A stretch of 47,500 nucleotides of DNA from an uncultured Pelagibacteraceae bacterium (GCA_902595115.1 CACJOS010000004.1:1-47500), one strand, 5' to 3'. Counted from the first letter of the stretch, positions 9,037-18,205 are shown. Made by a program: numbers and translations. Notes: a model not told the origin generated them from the sequence alone.

Positions 9037-9133
9037 TTTTTAATTTAATAAATTGTTAAATATTTAATGTAATAAATATAAAGTTATAGTATTAATTTTA
9101 ACAAAAATCTAAATATATATACTAATAAAATAA
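9037..9133. promoter_or_regulatory. Divergent intergenic region, likely back-to-back promoters
   Basis: 97 bp separate the divergent NeuB-like and NeuA-like genes. On the plus strand TTGTTA (9053-9058) and TATAAA (9077-9082) are 18 bp apart and could be a sigma70-type promoter for the NeuA-like gene. The DNA is almost all A/T, so such matches arise easily by chance; gene orientation is the stronger argument. Confidence 0.3.
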
Positions 9134-9817
9134 ATGTTTGATGCAATAATCCCTCTTAGATCAGGATCTAAAGGTATAAAAGATAAGAATTTAATTAAAT
9201 TTAAGGGAGAACTATTAGTTAACTTTACTGTAAAAAAACTTTTAAAAATAAATGACATCAGAAGAATATTTATATTAACTGACTCAACAAGTTACAAAAA
9301 AAAAATAATTAAAAATAAAAAGATTGATCTAAGCTATAATAGGCCAAAAAAAATATCTAGGGATAACTCGAGTATTAATGAAGTAGTTTTAGATTTTTTA
9401 AAAAAAAAAGGTAAAGAATGTGGAATTGAAAAGGTGCTTTTTTTTCATGTTACTACGCCTCTTGTTTCAATAAATGAGATTAAAAAAACAATTAATTTTA
9501 TAAAATTAAGAAAAATAGATTCCTTAATACACGTAAGTGAAATGATTGAACCACCATATGAATGTATTACAAAAAAGGGTTTAAATTGGAAATTATTAAC
9601 TAGTAAATATGTAACTAATAGACAAAACTTTAAAAAGTATTATTTTATCACCGGTTCAATGTATTATTTTACAAGAAATTTTTTCTTAAAATCTAAAAGA
9701 GTTTATAATAATAAAACTTATGCCTATGAAGTTGATAAAATCAATTTTATAGATATTAATACAGCTTTTGATTATGAAAACGCGAAGTTATTAATTAATA
9801 AAAAAATTAGAAACTAA
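9134..9817 (+). CDS. Acylneuraminate (nonulosonate) cytidylyltransferase
   Basis: NeuA-type CMP transferase activating a sialic, legionaminic or pseudaminic-like acid. The CTP-binding N-terminus IIPLRSGSKGIKDKN (5-19) preserves the R-x-G-S-K-x(4)-K-N signature; VTTPL follows in the position of the family's second conserved block. Length (227) is standard. It is one base upstream of a DegT aminotransferase and divergent from a NeuB homologue, the usual nonulosonate context. Which of the three NeuB homologues in the window feeds it is not determined by position. Substrate identity is unknown. Confidence 0.85.
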   Translation: MFDAIIPLRSGSKGIKDKNLIKFKGELLVNFTVKKLLKINDIRRIFILTDSTSYKKKIIKNKKIDLSYNRPKKISRDNSSINEVVLDFLKKKGKECGIEKVLFFHVTTPLVSINEIKKTINFIKLRKIDSLIHVSEMIEPPYECITKKGLNWKLLTSKYVTNRQNFKKYYFITGSMYYFTRNFFLKSKRVYNNKTYAYEVDKINFIDINTAFDYENAKLLINKKIRN

Positions 9818-9818
9818 T

Positions 9819-10958
9819 ATGCCAGGAAACGAGATTGTTGGAAAAGAAGAGTTAAATGAACTTAAGAAAATCTTTACAAAAAGCAATGGAGTATTATTTG
9901 CTCATGCTTTTGATAAAAGAAGGAAAAATATTTTTAGAATAAGAAGTTTTGAAAAAGAATTATCTAAATTTTTTAAAATTAAATACGTACAATGTGTATC
10001 ATCTGGAACAGCTGCAATAAAAGTTGGGCTAAAAGCTCTTGGTGTTAAATATGGTGATGAAGTTATCACTCAATCATTTAATTTTATCGCAACAATCGAG
10101 GCAATATTAGATTTAGGTGCAAAACCTGTAATTACAAAAATAGACGATTCCTTAAATATGTGTCCTGATGATCTTAAGAAGAAAATTAACTCGAAAACTA
10201 AAGCTGTAATCCCAGTTCATATGCTTGGATTTTCTGCAGATATGTCAAAAATTTCTAAGATTTGTAGAGAGAAAAATATTCCAATACTTGAAGATAACTG
10301 CGAGTCGGTTGGTGCAAAATTTAACAAAAAATATTTAGGGACATTGGGAGATATTGGAGTTTTTAGTTTTGACTTTGGTAAAAATATCACTACTGGAGAA
10401 GGTGGCGCACTTTTAACAAAAAATAAAAAATTATTCAAGTTTTGCAAAGAATATCATGACCATGGTCACGAACTTAACCCAAAGTATCCAAGAGGTATGG
10501 ATACAGTAAAAATTTTTGGTTTTAACTATAGAATGACAGAAATGCAGGGTGCTGTAGGTTTAGCTCAAATAAAAAAACTTAAAAAAATTTTAAGAGAAAA
10601 CAAAACAAGATATGATGTTCTTTATAAAAATTTAAAAGATAACTATAAAATTAGAACCTTATTTAAAGGAACCACGCCCTCATATGACACAATGATGTTT
10701 AAGGTAAAAAATAATAATTTAAGATCAAAAATTATTTCATTTTTAAAGAAAAAAAAAATTGGAACTAAAAATGTACCAGATGCTATAAAATGGCATTTTG
10801 CACATTATTGGAAACATGCAATTAAAAGAGAACAAATTAAATCAATTCAATCATCAAGAAAAAAAATTGAAAGTTACATTGCAATACCAATTTTAATTAA
10901 GCAAAAAGTTAGTACTTACAAAGAGATTGGAAGTTATATTAAAAAATTAGCTGACTAA
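9819..10958 (+). CDS. DegT/DnrJ/EryC1/StrS-family aminotransferase
   Basis: PLP-dependent sugar aminotransferase, 379 residues. The internal-aldimine Lys is K188 in FDFGKNITTGEGG; the phosphate/PLP region SSGTAA (61-66) and EDNCESVG (158-165) are also standard. It would transaminate a keto sugar to an amino sugar. Translation probably follows the NeuA-like gene directly, since the gap is 1 bp, suggesting an amino-nonulosonic acid or its precursor as product. Its stop overlaps that of the convergent PhyH gene by 4 bp. The exact sugar cannot be inferred. Confidence 0.88.
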   Translation: MPGNEIVGKEELNELKKIFTKSNGVLFAHAFDKRRKNIFRIRSFEKELSKFFKIKYVQCVSSGTAAIKVGLKALGVKYGDEVITQSFNFIATIEAILDLGAKPVITKIDDSLNMCPDDLKKKINSKTKAVIPVHMLGFSADMSKISKICREKNIPILEDNCESVGAKFNKKYLGTLGDIGVFSFDFGKNITTGEGGALLTKNKKLFKFCKEYHDHGHELNPKYPRGMDTVKIFGFNYRMTEMQGAVGLAQIKKLKKILRENKTRYDVLYKNLKDNYKIRTLFKGTTPSYDTMMFKVKNNNLRSKIISFLKKKKIGTKNVPDAIKWHFAHYWKHAIKREQIKSIQSSRKKIESYIAIPILIKQKVSTYKEIGSYIKKLAD

Positions 10959-11695
10959 TGAACTGTAGATTTTGTTCTCTGAGCTATCTGTTTTCTCAAG
11001 GAAATATTATACTTTTTAAGAGCTGTCTGATTTACAGTTTCTTTTTTTGAGACAAGTTGAATAGTAAAACCTCTTCTAGAGTATTTTGATTTATTCCTAT
11101 CACTTCCATGAATAATTTCCGAGTGATGAACCAAACAATCTCCTATATTAAGATTAAATTTTTTAGTTTTAAATATTTTAATGTATTTACTTACATTCTT
11201 TACTTTTTGAGAGCTGCCTGGTGCAAATGAGGCTTCATGTTCAACCAAACCTTTCTTGTGAGACTTTATCAAATATTTTACTGTACCATTATTTTTGTAA
11301 GATTTATCTATTGCAATCCACATGGTAAGACCTTTTCCTTTTTTTAAATTCCAATAATAATTATCCTGATGAAGTGGACTTGCTAATCCGATTTTTTTTG
11401 GTTTTGCAAAATACTCACACTTTCTAAATTTTGGACTATCCTTTAGAAGATTTTTACCTATATTAAATATTTTTTTTTGAGACGAGAATTTTTTAAAAAA
11501 GGGATCTTTAAATTTATGGATTGAATTGATCCTTTTTTTAATATAATTGATTTCTTTGCCTCTAAGTTTATTACTATTTTTTTTAATATAAGAATTTATT
11601 TTACTTTTGAGATGATTGACCTCTTTTAATGTAAATAGTTTTTTGATAACTATTACTCCATTTTTATCATATTCTGTGACTAACTTTTGAATCAT
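10955..11695 (-). CDS. Phytanoyl-CoA dioxygenase (PhyH)-family 2OG oxygenase
   Basis: Non-haem Fe(II)/2OG hydroxylase, 246 residues. PLHQDNYYW supplies the HxD (H109, D111), HHSEIIHGS the distal His (H196), and SRRGFTIQL the 2OG-binding Arg (207/208). It overlaps the upstream methyltransferase gene by 4 bp and ends the minus-strand operon that contains two NeuB synthases. A hydroxylation of the nonulosonic acid or of its acyl group would fit the context, but the substrate is inferred. Confidence 0.82.
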   Translation of the reverse strand: MIQKLVTEYDKNGVIVIKKLFTLKEVNHLKSKINSYIKKNSNKLRGKEINYIKKRINSIHKFKDPFFKKFSSQKKIFNIGKNLLKDSPKFRKCEYFAKPKKIGLASPLHQDNYYWNLKKGKGLTMWIAIDKSYKNNGTVKYLIKSHKKGLVEHEASFAPGSSQKVKNVSKYIKIFKTKKFNLNIGDCLVHHSEIIHGSDRNKSKYSRRGFTIQLVSKKETVNQTALKKYNISLRKQIAQRTKSTVH

Positions 11696-12675
11696 ATTTT
11701 TTTAAATGTTACTCTAAAATGATTGCCTAAATTTGAATTATCAATAATAGGTTGAACAATATTTATAAAATCTTTAAGTTTTTGTACATAGTTCTTTTTG
11801 TCCTTAAACTCTCTAAAGAGAAAATAGTCAGTCAAATCTAAGCCGAAAGTTTCATAATTTACTATTTTAAAACCTGACTTACGTGCAAAGATTTCAAGAG
11901 TTTTCTTCCCAAAAAAATATAAATGTTCAAAAGGATACACCTGATTTTGATTTTCGCCCATTAGTTCGAATGCTAGAGAATATATATTTGGTGAATAACA
12001 AATTACATGTCCTCCTCTTTTAACTTTTTTTCTTAAAATTTTAAATTCTGATATTGGTTTAGTAAGATGTTCTAAAACATCAAACATAACACATAAATCA
12101 AAACTATTATTTTTTAAGCTTTGAAGTTTAATATTTTTAACATTAAGACCGTTATTTTTTGCTACCTCAATTTGATAAGGATCTACTTCTAGCCCTTGGC
12201 ATTTAATTTTTTTTTTGGATAGTTCGCTTAAAAACATTCCAGTGCCACATCCATATTCTAACACATTTATATTTTTTCTTTCTTTAAAAATTCTTTTTAC
12301 ACAATAATCATAACGTTCTTTAATAAATGTTGATGTCCTATATTTTTGTGTTTTATAAAGCATTTTTCGATGATTTTGATCGGAATAATTTTTATAAACA
12401 GCTTCTACATAGTTTTTATAATTAAGAAATTTCGTATTTGGAAATATTAATTCACAATTTTCACATTTGTTTAATCTGTAAAATTTATTTATTTTAAGAA
12501 AACCGTTTTTAATTTTAATAGACGAACAAATAGGACATTTTTGACTTTTTTTATTAATTAAAAACTTTAAATTTTTAAAATTTTTTCTTCTGTCCTCAAA
12601 TATGCCTTTAAAAAATGATTTTTTTCTTAATTTATATGGATCAATTTTAGACTTATCTAAATTAATAAATTTCAT
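11692..12675 (-). CDS. SAM-dependent methyltransferase with N-terminal zinc ribbon
   Basis: Class I methyltransferase, 327 residues. Residues 47-74 form a CPIC...CENC zinc-ribbon, typical of sugar C- or O-methyltransferases in polysaccharide loci. The SAM site VLEYGCGTGMF is at 138-148, followed by GLEVDP and a motif near VMFDVLEHL. It starts 3 bp after the NeuB2 stop and overlaps the PhyH gene start by 4 bp, so all are co-transcribed. It likely methylates a sugar hydroxyl or an intermediate of the neighbouring pathway. Confidence 0.82.
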   Translation of the reverse strand: MKFINLDKSKIDPYKLRKKSFFKGIFEDRRKNFKNLKFLINKKSQKCPICSSIKIKNGFLKINKFYRLNKCENCELIFPNTKFLNYKNYVEAVYKNYSDQNHRKMLYKTQKYRTSTFIKERYDYCVKRIFKERKNINVLEYGCGTGMFLSELSKKKIKCQGLEVDPYQIEVAKNNGLNVKNIKLQSLKNNSFDLCVMFDVLEHLTKPISEFKILRKKVKRGGHVICYSPNIYSLAFELMGENQNQVYPFEHLYFFGKKTLEIFARKSGFKIVNYETFGLDLTDYFLFREFKDKKNYVQKLKDFINIVQPIIDNSNLGNHFRVTFKKI

Positions 12676-12678
12676 ATT

Positions 12679-13527
12679 TTACCAGTACTTAAATTTTTTA
12701 AGCATAGTTTTTTCATCTGTTAAGAATTTTTTTTTACCATTTCCAAGAAAAGATTTATCCTTAAGTAGAATTGATGACAACATTTCCATTCCTTCCTCAG
12801 ATAACGAAGCAGCTTGATCAGTACCCCACATAGATCTATCTAAAGTGATGTGTCTTTCTATTACTTCGGCACCTAAAAAATATGCATAAATACTTGGTGT
12901 AATATTTGACTCATGGCCACTATATCCGACTTGACATTTAAATTTTTGTTTTAAAACTTTAATCATATTTAAATTAAGTTTATCCTCAGGACATGGGTAC
13001 AAAGATACACAATGTAAAATAGTAAAAGGACATTTTAACTTTTTGAAGATTTTTACACATTTTTTAATATTTATCATTTGACACATGCCTGTGGAGATGA
13101 AGGTATGTTTTTTTTGTAAAGCTACCTGTTTAACAAATTCTAAATTTGTTATCAAAGCTGAGGGAATTTTGTTATATTTGAACTTATATTTTTTAATATC
13201 TTTTAAACTATTTACATCAAAGCATGATGCAAATAGATCAATCTTATTTTTTTTTGCATAATTGTTAATTTGTAAAATATCATTATGTTTTAACTCAATC
13301 TTCTTTTTATAGTTCAAATATGTCATATCTCCCCACGGAGTATTTCTAATTTTATTTTTTTCACTATCTGGGATACAAATTTCTAAATCTCTTTTTTGGA
13401 ACTTTACACAATCAAATTTGTATTTTTTTGCTAAATCAATAAGTTTTTTAGCAAGTCTAACAGATCCATTGTGGTTAATACCAATCTCAGCAATCAAAAA
13501 AGGTTTTTTAATATAATTATCTTTCAT
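12679..13527 (-). CDS. NeuB-family nonulosonic acid synthase (NeuB2)
   Basis: PEP-dependent condensing enzyme of the N-acetylneuraminate synthase family. AEIGINHNG (13-21), VKFQ (41-44), ILHCVSLYP (170-178), GYSGHE (H205) and ERHITLDRSMWGTD (H226) are all present, so the metal His pair and the PEP-side Lys are intact. It is 282 residues and ends just after the barrel, without a SAF domain. It lies 6 bp from a second intact NeuB homologue. It probably makes a nonulosonate or a shorter ulosonate; the two paralogues may use different sugars. Confidence 0.85.
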   Translation of the reverse strand: MKDNYIKKPFLIAEIGINHNGSVRLAKKLIDLAKKYKFDCVKFQKRDLEICIPDSEKNKIRNTPWGDMTYLNYKKKIELKHNDILQINNYAKKNKIDLFASCFDVNSLKDIKKYKFKYNKIPSALITNLEFVKQVALQKKHTFISTGMCQMINIKKCVKIFKKLKCPFTILHCVSLYPCPEDKLNLNMIKVLKQKFKCQVGYSGHESNITPSIYAYFLGAEVIERHITLDRSMWGTDQAASLSEEGMEMLSSILLKDKSFLGNGKKKFLTDEKTMLKKFKYW

Positions 13528-13533
13528 TTATTA

Positions 13534-14340
13534 TTAGTCTTTAAATCTATTTCTCAAAAAATACTTAATTTTTTTCTCTTTTTTTGTTGGTGTTTTTTGT
13601 TTTTTACCCAACAGTAATTGAATATTATTACTAAAATCTCTTAGTTCTTTAAACTCTTTTTTTGTTGCCGATAAAATATGATCCGTACCATTAAGTTTTT
13701 TATTTAAAGTAAAATGCTTCTCTATAATTGTAGCGCCTAAACTCATTGCAGTGTAGCATGCTTGATTTCCAATTGTGTGATCTGAATATCCAATTTCATG
13801 ACCAATAAATTTCTCTTTTAACAGTTCTATAGCTCTTAAATTGGCATTTTTAGGACTTAATGGATACTCACTAACACAATGAAGAATTTTTACATCGACA
13901 TTTGATAAAACTTTAACAGATTTTTTTATTTCCTTTATTGTTGATGCACCAGTCGAAAGGAAAATTGTTTTACAGTTTCTATTCAAATATTTTAATAAAT
14001 TCAAATCCGTCATTTTACCAGATGCGATTTTTATATTTTTAAGCTTAAGCTTTTCACATAAAAATTTAGCTCTTTCTAAACTGAATGGAGAACTAAAAAA
14101 TTTAATTCTATTTTTTTCACTAAATTTTTTTAGATCAATATGGTCTTGGTTACTAAGTGAAACTCTTTTGAACCATTTGTATTCTGGATCTTTTTTTTTT
14201 AAACAGTCCAAATTATAAGATTGGAATTTTACGAAATCTGCACCTGCACTTTTAGCCTGTAAAATCATTTTTTTTGAAAAATGAATTTTACCAATATGGT
14301 TTTCACCAATTTCTGCAATAAGTACAACTTTTTTAGACAT
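13534..14340 (-). CDS. NeuB-family nonulosonic acid synthase (NeuB3)
   Basis: Second intact NeuB-type synthase, 268 residues. Motifs: AEIGENHIG (9-17), VKFQ (37-40), ASGKMTDLN (106-114), LSTGAST (129-135), ILHCVSEYP (152-160), GYSDHT (H188) and EKHFTLN (H209). No SAF domain follows; the last 40 residues are a Lys-rich helix. First gene of the minus-strand unit, 56 bp from the divergent DegT gene. It is clearly distinct in sequence from NeuB2, so this is not a recent duplication. Confidence 0.85.
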   Translation of the reverse strand: MSKKVVLIAEIGENHIGKIHFSKKMILQAKSAGADFVKFQSYNLDCLKKKDPEYKWFKRVSLSNQDHIDLKKFSEKNRIKFFSSPFSLERAKFLCEKLKLKNIKIASGKMTDLNLLKYLNRNCKTIFLSTGASTIKEIKKSVKVLSNVDVKILHCVSEYPLSPKNANLRAIELLKEKFIGHEIGYSDHTIGNQACYTAMSLGATIIEKHFTLNKKLNGTDHILSATKKEFKELRDFSNNIQLLLGKKQKTPTKKEKKIKYFLRNRFKD

Positions 14341-14396
14341 TTAACAGAATTTAATTTATACCATTTTTAAATTAAATATATAAATATTAATCTTCT
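14341..14396. promoter_or_regulatory. Short divergent intergenic region
   Basis: 56 bp between the divergent NeuB3 and DegT genes must hold the promoters or leaders of both units. The sequence is nearly pure A/T and no convincing -35/-10 pair stands out. Confidence 0.25.
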
Positions 14397-15362
14397 ATGA
14401 AATTTAAAATTGGATTTGATCAAAATGATAAGAAGAAATTGTTTAAGTACTGGGATGAAATAATACAAAATAATATTTGGTCGGAGGGTAAATTTACCAA
14501 AGAATTTGAGGAAAAATGGTCAGTGCATAATGAGCTGAGTACTGTATCTTTCTCAAGCTGGGCAGGTGCGGCTGAAGCAGTATTAAAATTTTATAATTTA
14601 GAAAATAAAAAAATACTCTGTCCGTCAAATACTTTTCAAGCAACCCCAATGATATCTAAGCTAAATGGCAGTATTGTAAAATTTGTAGATTGCAATAAAG
14701 AAGATTTATGCATTTCATATAAAGATCTAGTTTTAAAAGTAAAAAAATACAAACCAAAAGCTGTTTGGGTTGTACATATTGGTGGTCATATAAGTTTCGA
14801 TATCGAAAAAATTTCGAAATTTTGTAAAGATAATAATATATTACTCATTGAAGATTGTGCTCATGCTCATGGAGCTTCTTTTAAAGGGAAAAAACCAGGT
14901 AGTTGGGGGGATGCAGGTATTTACTCATTATATGCTACAAAAACTATTTCAACTGGAGAAGGTGGTTTATTAGTTTCTAAAAATCTTAACTTAATTGAAT
15001 TTGCTAAGTCATTTAAAAATTATGGAAAACCAAAAAACATTGTACCTGGAAGAAATCTTAGAATGAGTGAATTTTCGGCTGCCTTAGGATGTATCCAGGT
15101 GGAAAGATTGAAAGATATTGTAGAGTGGAAAAATAATTATGTTGAAAAACATATGTCAAAGTATACAAACAACCTAATACTTCCAAATGGAATGATATCA
15201 GGTAGGTATAAATTCATTGTTTTCGAAAAAATTGAAAAAAGTGTCGGTAAGGTTTATGAGAAAGGTTGCCATAAATTGTTTAGAGATAAGGAGGAATTGC
15301 CAAATACTGATTGGGTGAATAAAAATCATTGGTGTGTTCCACTTTTTTATAAAGGAGATTAA
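14397..15362 (+). CDS. DegT-family aminotransferase, short C-terminus
   Basis: PLP-dependent sugar aminotransferase homologue. K182 in YATKTISTGEGG is the Schiff-base Lys; IEDCAHAHGA (151-160) is the Asp/His block that contacts PLP. It has 321 residues against roughly 370-390 for the family and stops right after HWCVPLFYKGD, without the usual last helix. The active site is complete, so it may still work. The sequence encoding its last residues contains the ribosome-binding site of the next gene, consistent with operon compaction at its 3' end. It heads the 14397-18199 unit. Confidence 0.82.
   Translation: MKFKIGFDQNDKKKLFKYWDEIIQNNIWSEGKFTKEFEEKWSVHNELSTVSFSSWAGAAEAVLKFYNLENKKILCPSNTFQATPMISKLNGSIVKFVDCNKEDLCISYKDLVLKVKKYKPKAVWVVHIGGHISFDIEKISKFCKDNNILLIEDCAHAHGASFKGKKPGSWGDAGIYSLYATKTISTGEGGLLVSKNLNLIEFAKSFKNYGKPKNIVPGRNLRMSEFSAALGCIQVERLKDIVEWKNNYVEKHMSKYTNNLILPNGMISGRYKFIVFEKIEKSVGKVYEKGCHKLFRDKEELPNTDWVNKNHWCVPLFYKGD
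15351..15357 (+). promoter_or_regulatory. Strong Shine-Dalgarno supporting a TTG start
   Basis: AAAGGAG lies 7 nt upstream of the TTG at 15365. It is a near-consensus site, which stands out in a window where most genes have none, and it justifies the non-ATG start that gives the complete TGGSGFIG cofactor motif. Confidence 0.65.
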
Positions 15363-15364
15363 TT

Positions 15365-16294
15365 TTGAAAATTTTAGTAACTGGAGGATCAGGTTTTATT
15401 GGAAGTCATATTATAGAAAAACTTTCAAAAGATAAAACAAACGAAATATTAATATTTGATATAGCGAAACCAGATATCAGCCACCCTAAAAATGTTAAGT
15501 ATATTGACGGTGATATATGTTATAAAACCTCAATTGACAAACATATTAAGAACTGTGAAGAAGTTTATGATTGTGCGGGAGTGCTTGGAACTCATGAATT
15601 AGTTTTTCAAACAGAAAGAGCTATAGATACAAATATTAAAGGAGCTTTTAACGTTATCCAATCTTGTTTAGATTTTAATGTAAAAAGAGTCTTCCATCCA
15701 ACAAAGCCTTTTTTTAAAAATCATTGGGAAAATACTTATACTATTTCAAAAATTACAGCTGAAAATTTTGTAAGAATGTATAAGAATGTTTATGACATGG
15801 ATGTAACCATTTTAAGATGGATGAATGCATCTGGCCCAAGACAGCATTTGTATCCAGTAAGAAAATTTATACCAATCGCAATTTGCCAAGCAATTTTAGG
15901 TAAGGATATTGAAATTTATGGAACAGGCAAGCAAACAGTAGATATTATTGATGTTAGAGATATTGCAGATATAGCTATTAATTCAACTAGAAACGGATTA
16001 GGTAAAATTGATAAAATTTATGATGTGGGATCAGGTCACGCAGTAAGCTGTAATGATGTTGCGGAATTTATTTTAAAAAAGATTAAAAGTAAATCAAAAA
16101 TAAAACATTTACCGATGAGAGTTGGTGAAGCTCTTGATACAAAAATTGTTGCTAAATCTCATAATGAACTCTTAAATAAACTTAATATGAAACTTCAATA
16201 TTCTTTTGAAGATACAATTGATGCATGTATAGAATATATGAAATCTTTGGATATAAATTTTCTTAATAAGGCCTATGAATTCTTTGAAAAATAA
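15365..16294 (+). CDS. NAD-dependent epimerase/dehydratase (extended SDR)
   Basis: Nucleotide-sugar epimerase, dehydratase or reductase, 309 residues, starting at TTG. VTGGSGFIGSH (5-15) is the NAD loop; the YxxxK pair is Y125-K129 (YTISK) and Thr113 in HPTKP takes the usual Ser/Thr position. NASGPRQH and DIIDVRDIA are typical of the family's substrate side. It follows the DegT gene by 2 bp and overlaps the GT2 gene by 20 bp. Product sugar unknown. Confidence 0.85.
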   Translation: MKILVTGGSGFIGSHIIEKLSKDKTNEILIFDIAKPDISHPKNVKYIDGDICYKTSIDKHIKNCEEVYDCAGVLGTHELVFQTERAIDTNIKGAFNVIQSCLDFNVKRVFHPTKPFFKNHWENTYTISKITAENFVRMYKNVYDMDVTILRWMNASGPRQHLYPVRKFIPIAICQAILGKDIEIYGTGKQTVDIIDVRDIADIAINSTRNGLGKIDKIYDVGSGHAVSCNDVAEFILKKIKSKSKIKHLPMRVGEALDTKIVAKSHNELLNKLNMKLQYSFEDTIDACIEYMKSLDINFLNKAYEFFEK

Positions 16295-16976
16295 GAAGTT
16301 TATAACTATTATTATTTGCTGCTATAATCATGAAAAATACCTTGCTAAGTGCCTCAATTCAATTCTTAAGCAAAGAGAATTTAAATCTAAATTTGATTTA
16401 ATTTTTGTTGATGATCATTCAAAAGATAATTCAATTAAAATTGCAGAAAAAATTTTATCTAAAGAAAACTCTTTATTAATTAAAAATTCCAAAAATATTG
16501 GATTAGTAAAATCTTGTAATAAGGCTATAAAAAAAACAAGGACTAAGTACTTTATTAGAGTAGATAGCGACGACTTTGTTTCGAATAAATTTTTAAAATA
16601 TTTCGAGAAAGAAATTCATAAAGATTTTGACTTGATATTTTGTGATAGAGTTGAATTTAAGAAGTCAAAAAAGAAAATTATCAAAAATAAAGAAATGAAT
16701 ATTTTTAAAATGATTTCATGTGGAGTCGCTCTTAAAACAAAAAAAGTTTTAAAAATTGGTGGTTATAAAAATTTTAAATGGGAAGAGTATGATTTATATT
16801 TGAGATACTTAAATAATTCTCCAAAAATAAAAAATATTACAAGAAATCTATATTATTATAGAAAGCATATGAAAAGTATGTCTTCAAATAATCTATGGCA
16901 AAAAAAAGCCTGGAAAGAACTAGAAAAAAAATATTCATTTAATTATTTGAGTAAGTTTGGTAATTACAAAATATAA
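16275..16976 (+). CDS. Glycosyltransferase family 2
   Basis: GT-A fold inverting transferase, 233 residues. TIIICCYNHE (11-20) is the opening strand, FVDDHSKDNS (44-53) binds the nucleotide, and RVDSDD (95-100) is the metal-binding DxD. It lacks a C-terminal membrane segment, so it is probably cytoplasmic and membrane-associated. The start lies inside the end of the epimerase gene (20 bp overlap), implying coupled translation. Donor unknown. Confidence 0.85.
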   Translation: MNSLKNKKFITIIICCYNHEKYLAKCLNSILKQREFKSKFDLIFVDDHSKDNSIKIAEKILSKENSLLIKNSKNIGLVKSCNKAIKKTRTKYFIRVDSDDFVSNKFLKYFEKEIHKDFDLIFCDRVEFKKSKKKIIKNKEMNIFKMISCGVALKTKKVLKIGGYKNFKWEEYDLYLRYLNNSPKIKNITRNLYYYRKHMKSMSSNNLWQKKAWKELEKKYSFNYLSKFGNYKI

Positions 16977-17013
16977 TTTAATTAAAATTATTTAATTTTG
17001 TATAAAAAATTTT

Positions 17014-17379
17014 ATGAAAATTCAAAAAATTTGTTTTGATATAGATGGTGTAGTATGTTTAACCAAAGAAAAAGATTACAAATATTCTAAACCCATCAAA
17101 AAAAATATAAAAAAAATAAATCAACTTTATGATGCTGGGTACAAAATTATTTTATATACAGCACGTTACATGGGAAGATCATCTAATGATGAAAAAAAAG
17201 CAACCAAATTAGCGAAAAAAATTACTTTGTTTCAATTAAAAAAATGGAAGGTAAAATATCATTTTATTAAATTTGGCAAACCATCTTATGATTTATTGGT
17301 TGATGACAAATCCTTGTTTTTCAAGAAAAATTGGAATAAAAATATTCAAAATGTAATAAAAAAGTCTTATGGAAAATAA
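17014..17379 (+). CDS. Small HAD-superfamily phosphatase (capsule type)
   Basis: 121-residue HAD-like protein. CFDIDGVVC (7-15) contains the DxD nucleophile/acid pair, YTARYMG the Thr of motif II, and DLLVDDKS the acidic motif near the end. Such small cap-less HADs occur in capsule and LPS loci and may dephosphorylate a sugar phosphate such as a nonulosonate 9-phosphate or heptose bisphosphate. The gene overlaps the PhyH gene by 11 bp. Substrate inferred only from context. Confidence 0.72.
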   Translation: MKIQKICFDIDGVVCLTKEKDYKYSKPIKKNIKKINQLYDAGYKIILYTARYMGRSSNDEKKATKLAKKITLFQLKKWKVKYHFIKFGKPSYDLLVDDKSLFFKKNWNKNIQNVIKKSYGK

Positions 17380-18199
17380 TTCTGAATTTTTAGAAAAAAA
17401 TGGATACCTAATATTAGAAAATTTTGTAAGTGAAGATAATCTTAACAAAATTAAAAAAGGTTTTGAAGAACACACTAAATATATAAGAGATTTGGGATTA
17501 GAGGGTATCTCTGGACCTGAAAAAAATATTGCTAATGAAAAAATACTCAATTATTGCCCAGGAATTTTGGATATTGTTAATAATAAATCTTTAAATCATT
17601 TATTAGAAAAATATCTTGGTAAAAACTTTAAAATACTTAATATTTATCCAACAATATCAAAACCAATTAAGGCAGATGCTAATGATCAAAGAAATTTTAA
17701 TAAAGATGAAAGTTTATGCTGCTATCATCATGATCAAATTGGAAAACAATTAAAGTTGATTATAGTCCTTCATGATATTGATGAAAATCAGAACTGCCTA
17801 GAATATGCCGTTCAAAGCCATAAAGTGGGTATACTAGATCAGTATATTATAAAATTTTTTAATTTTTTTGGTTTTTTTAAAAATTGGGACAAAAGCATTA
17901 TCAACCATTTTTTTTTAAAAATTTTAGGAAGAAATCCTGCATTCTTAAAAGAGAAAACTATTAGCAAAAAATTTAAAATTAAACAAGTTTATGCAAAGTC
18001 TGGGGCTGTTTTTATGTTTGATACAAATGGATATCATAGACAAAAACCTGCTAATGAATTTACAGATTTTAATATATTGAGAAAAACAATATTCTTGGAT
18101 TGTGCTCCGGAAAAGCAGCTAGCAAGGTCGAAAATAAGAATGAAATTTGAAACAATAAACAAAGATCTTTATCAAAAGATGGGGAATTATTTTAGATAA
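17369..18199 (+). CDS. PhyH-family 2OG-Fe(II) oxygenase
   Basis: 276-residue hydroxylase homologue. CCYHHDQ gives HxD (H120, D122), NGYHRQ the distal His (H223), and ILRKTIFL the Arg (R238). The N-terminus (FLEKNGYLILENF) is the characteristic PhyH opening helix and strand. Last gene of the 14397-18199 unit; it converges with the methyltransferase gene 7 bp away. Role likely hydroxylation of a glycan or its acyl substituent, by analogy to the other oxygenases here. Confidence 0.78.
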   Translation: MENNSEFLEKNGYLILENFVSEDNLNKIKKGFEEHTKYIRDLGLEGISGPEKNIANEKILNYCPGILDIVNNKSLNHLLEKYLGKNFKILNIYPTISKPIKADANDQRNFNKDESLCCYHHDQIGKQLKLIIVLHDIDENQNCLEYAVQSHKVGILDQYIIKFFNFFGFFKNWDKSIINHFFLKILGRNPAFLKEKTISKKFKIKQVYAKSGAVFMFDTNGYHRQKPANEFTDFNILRKTIFLDCAPEKQLARSKIRMKFETINKDLYQKMGNYFR

Positions 18200-18205
18200 A
18201 ATTTG

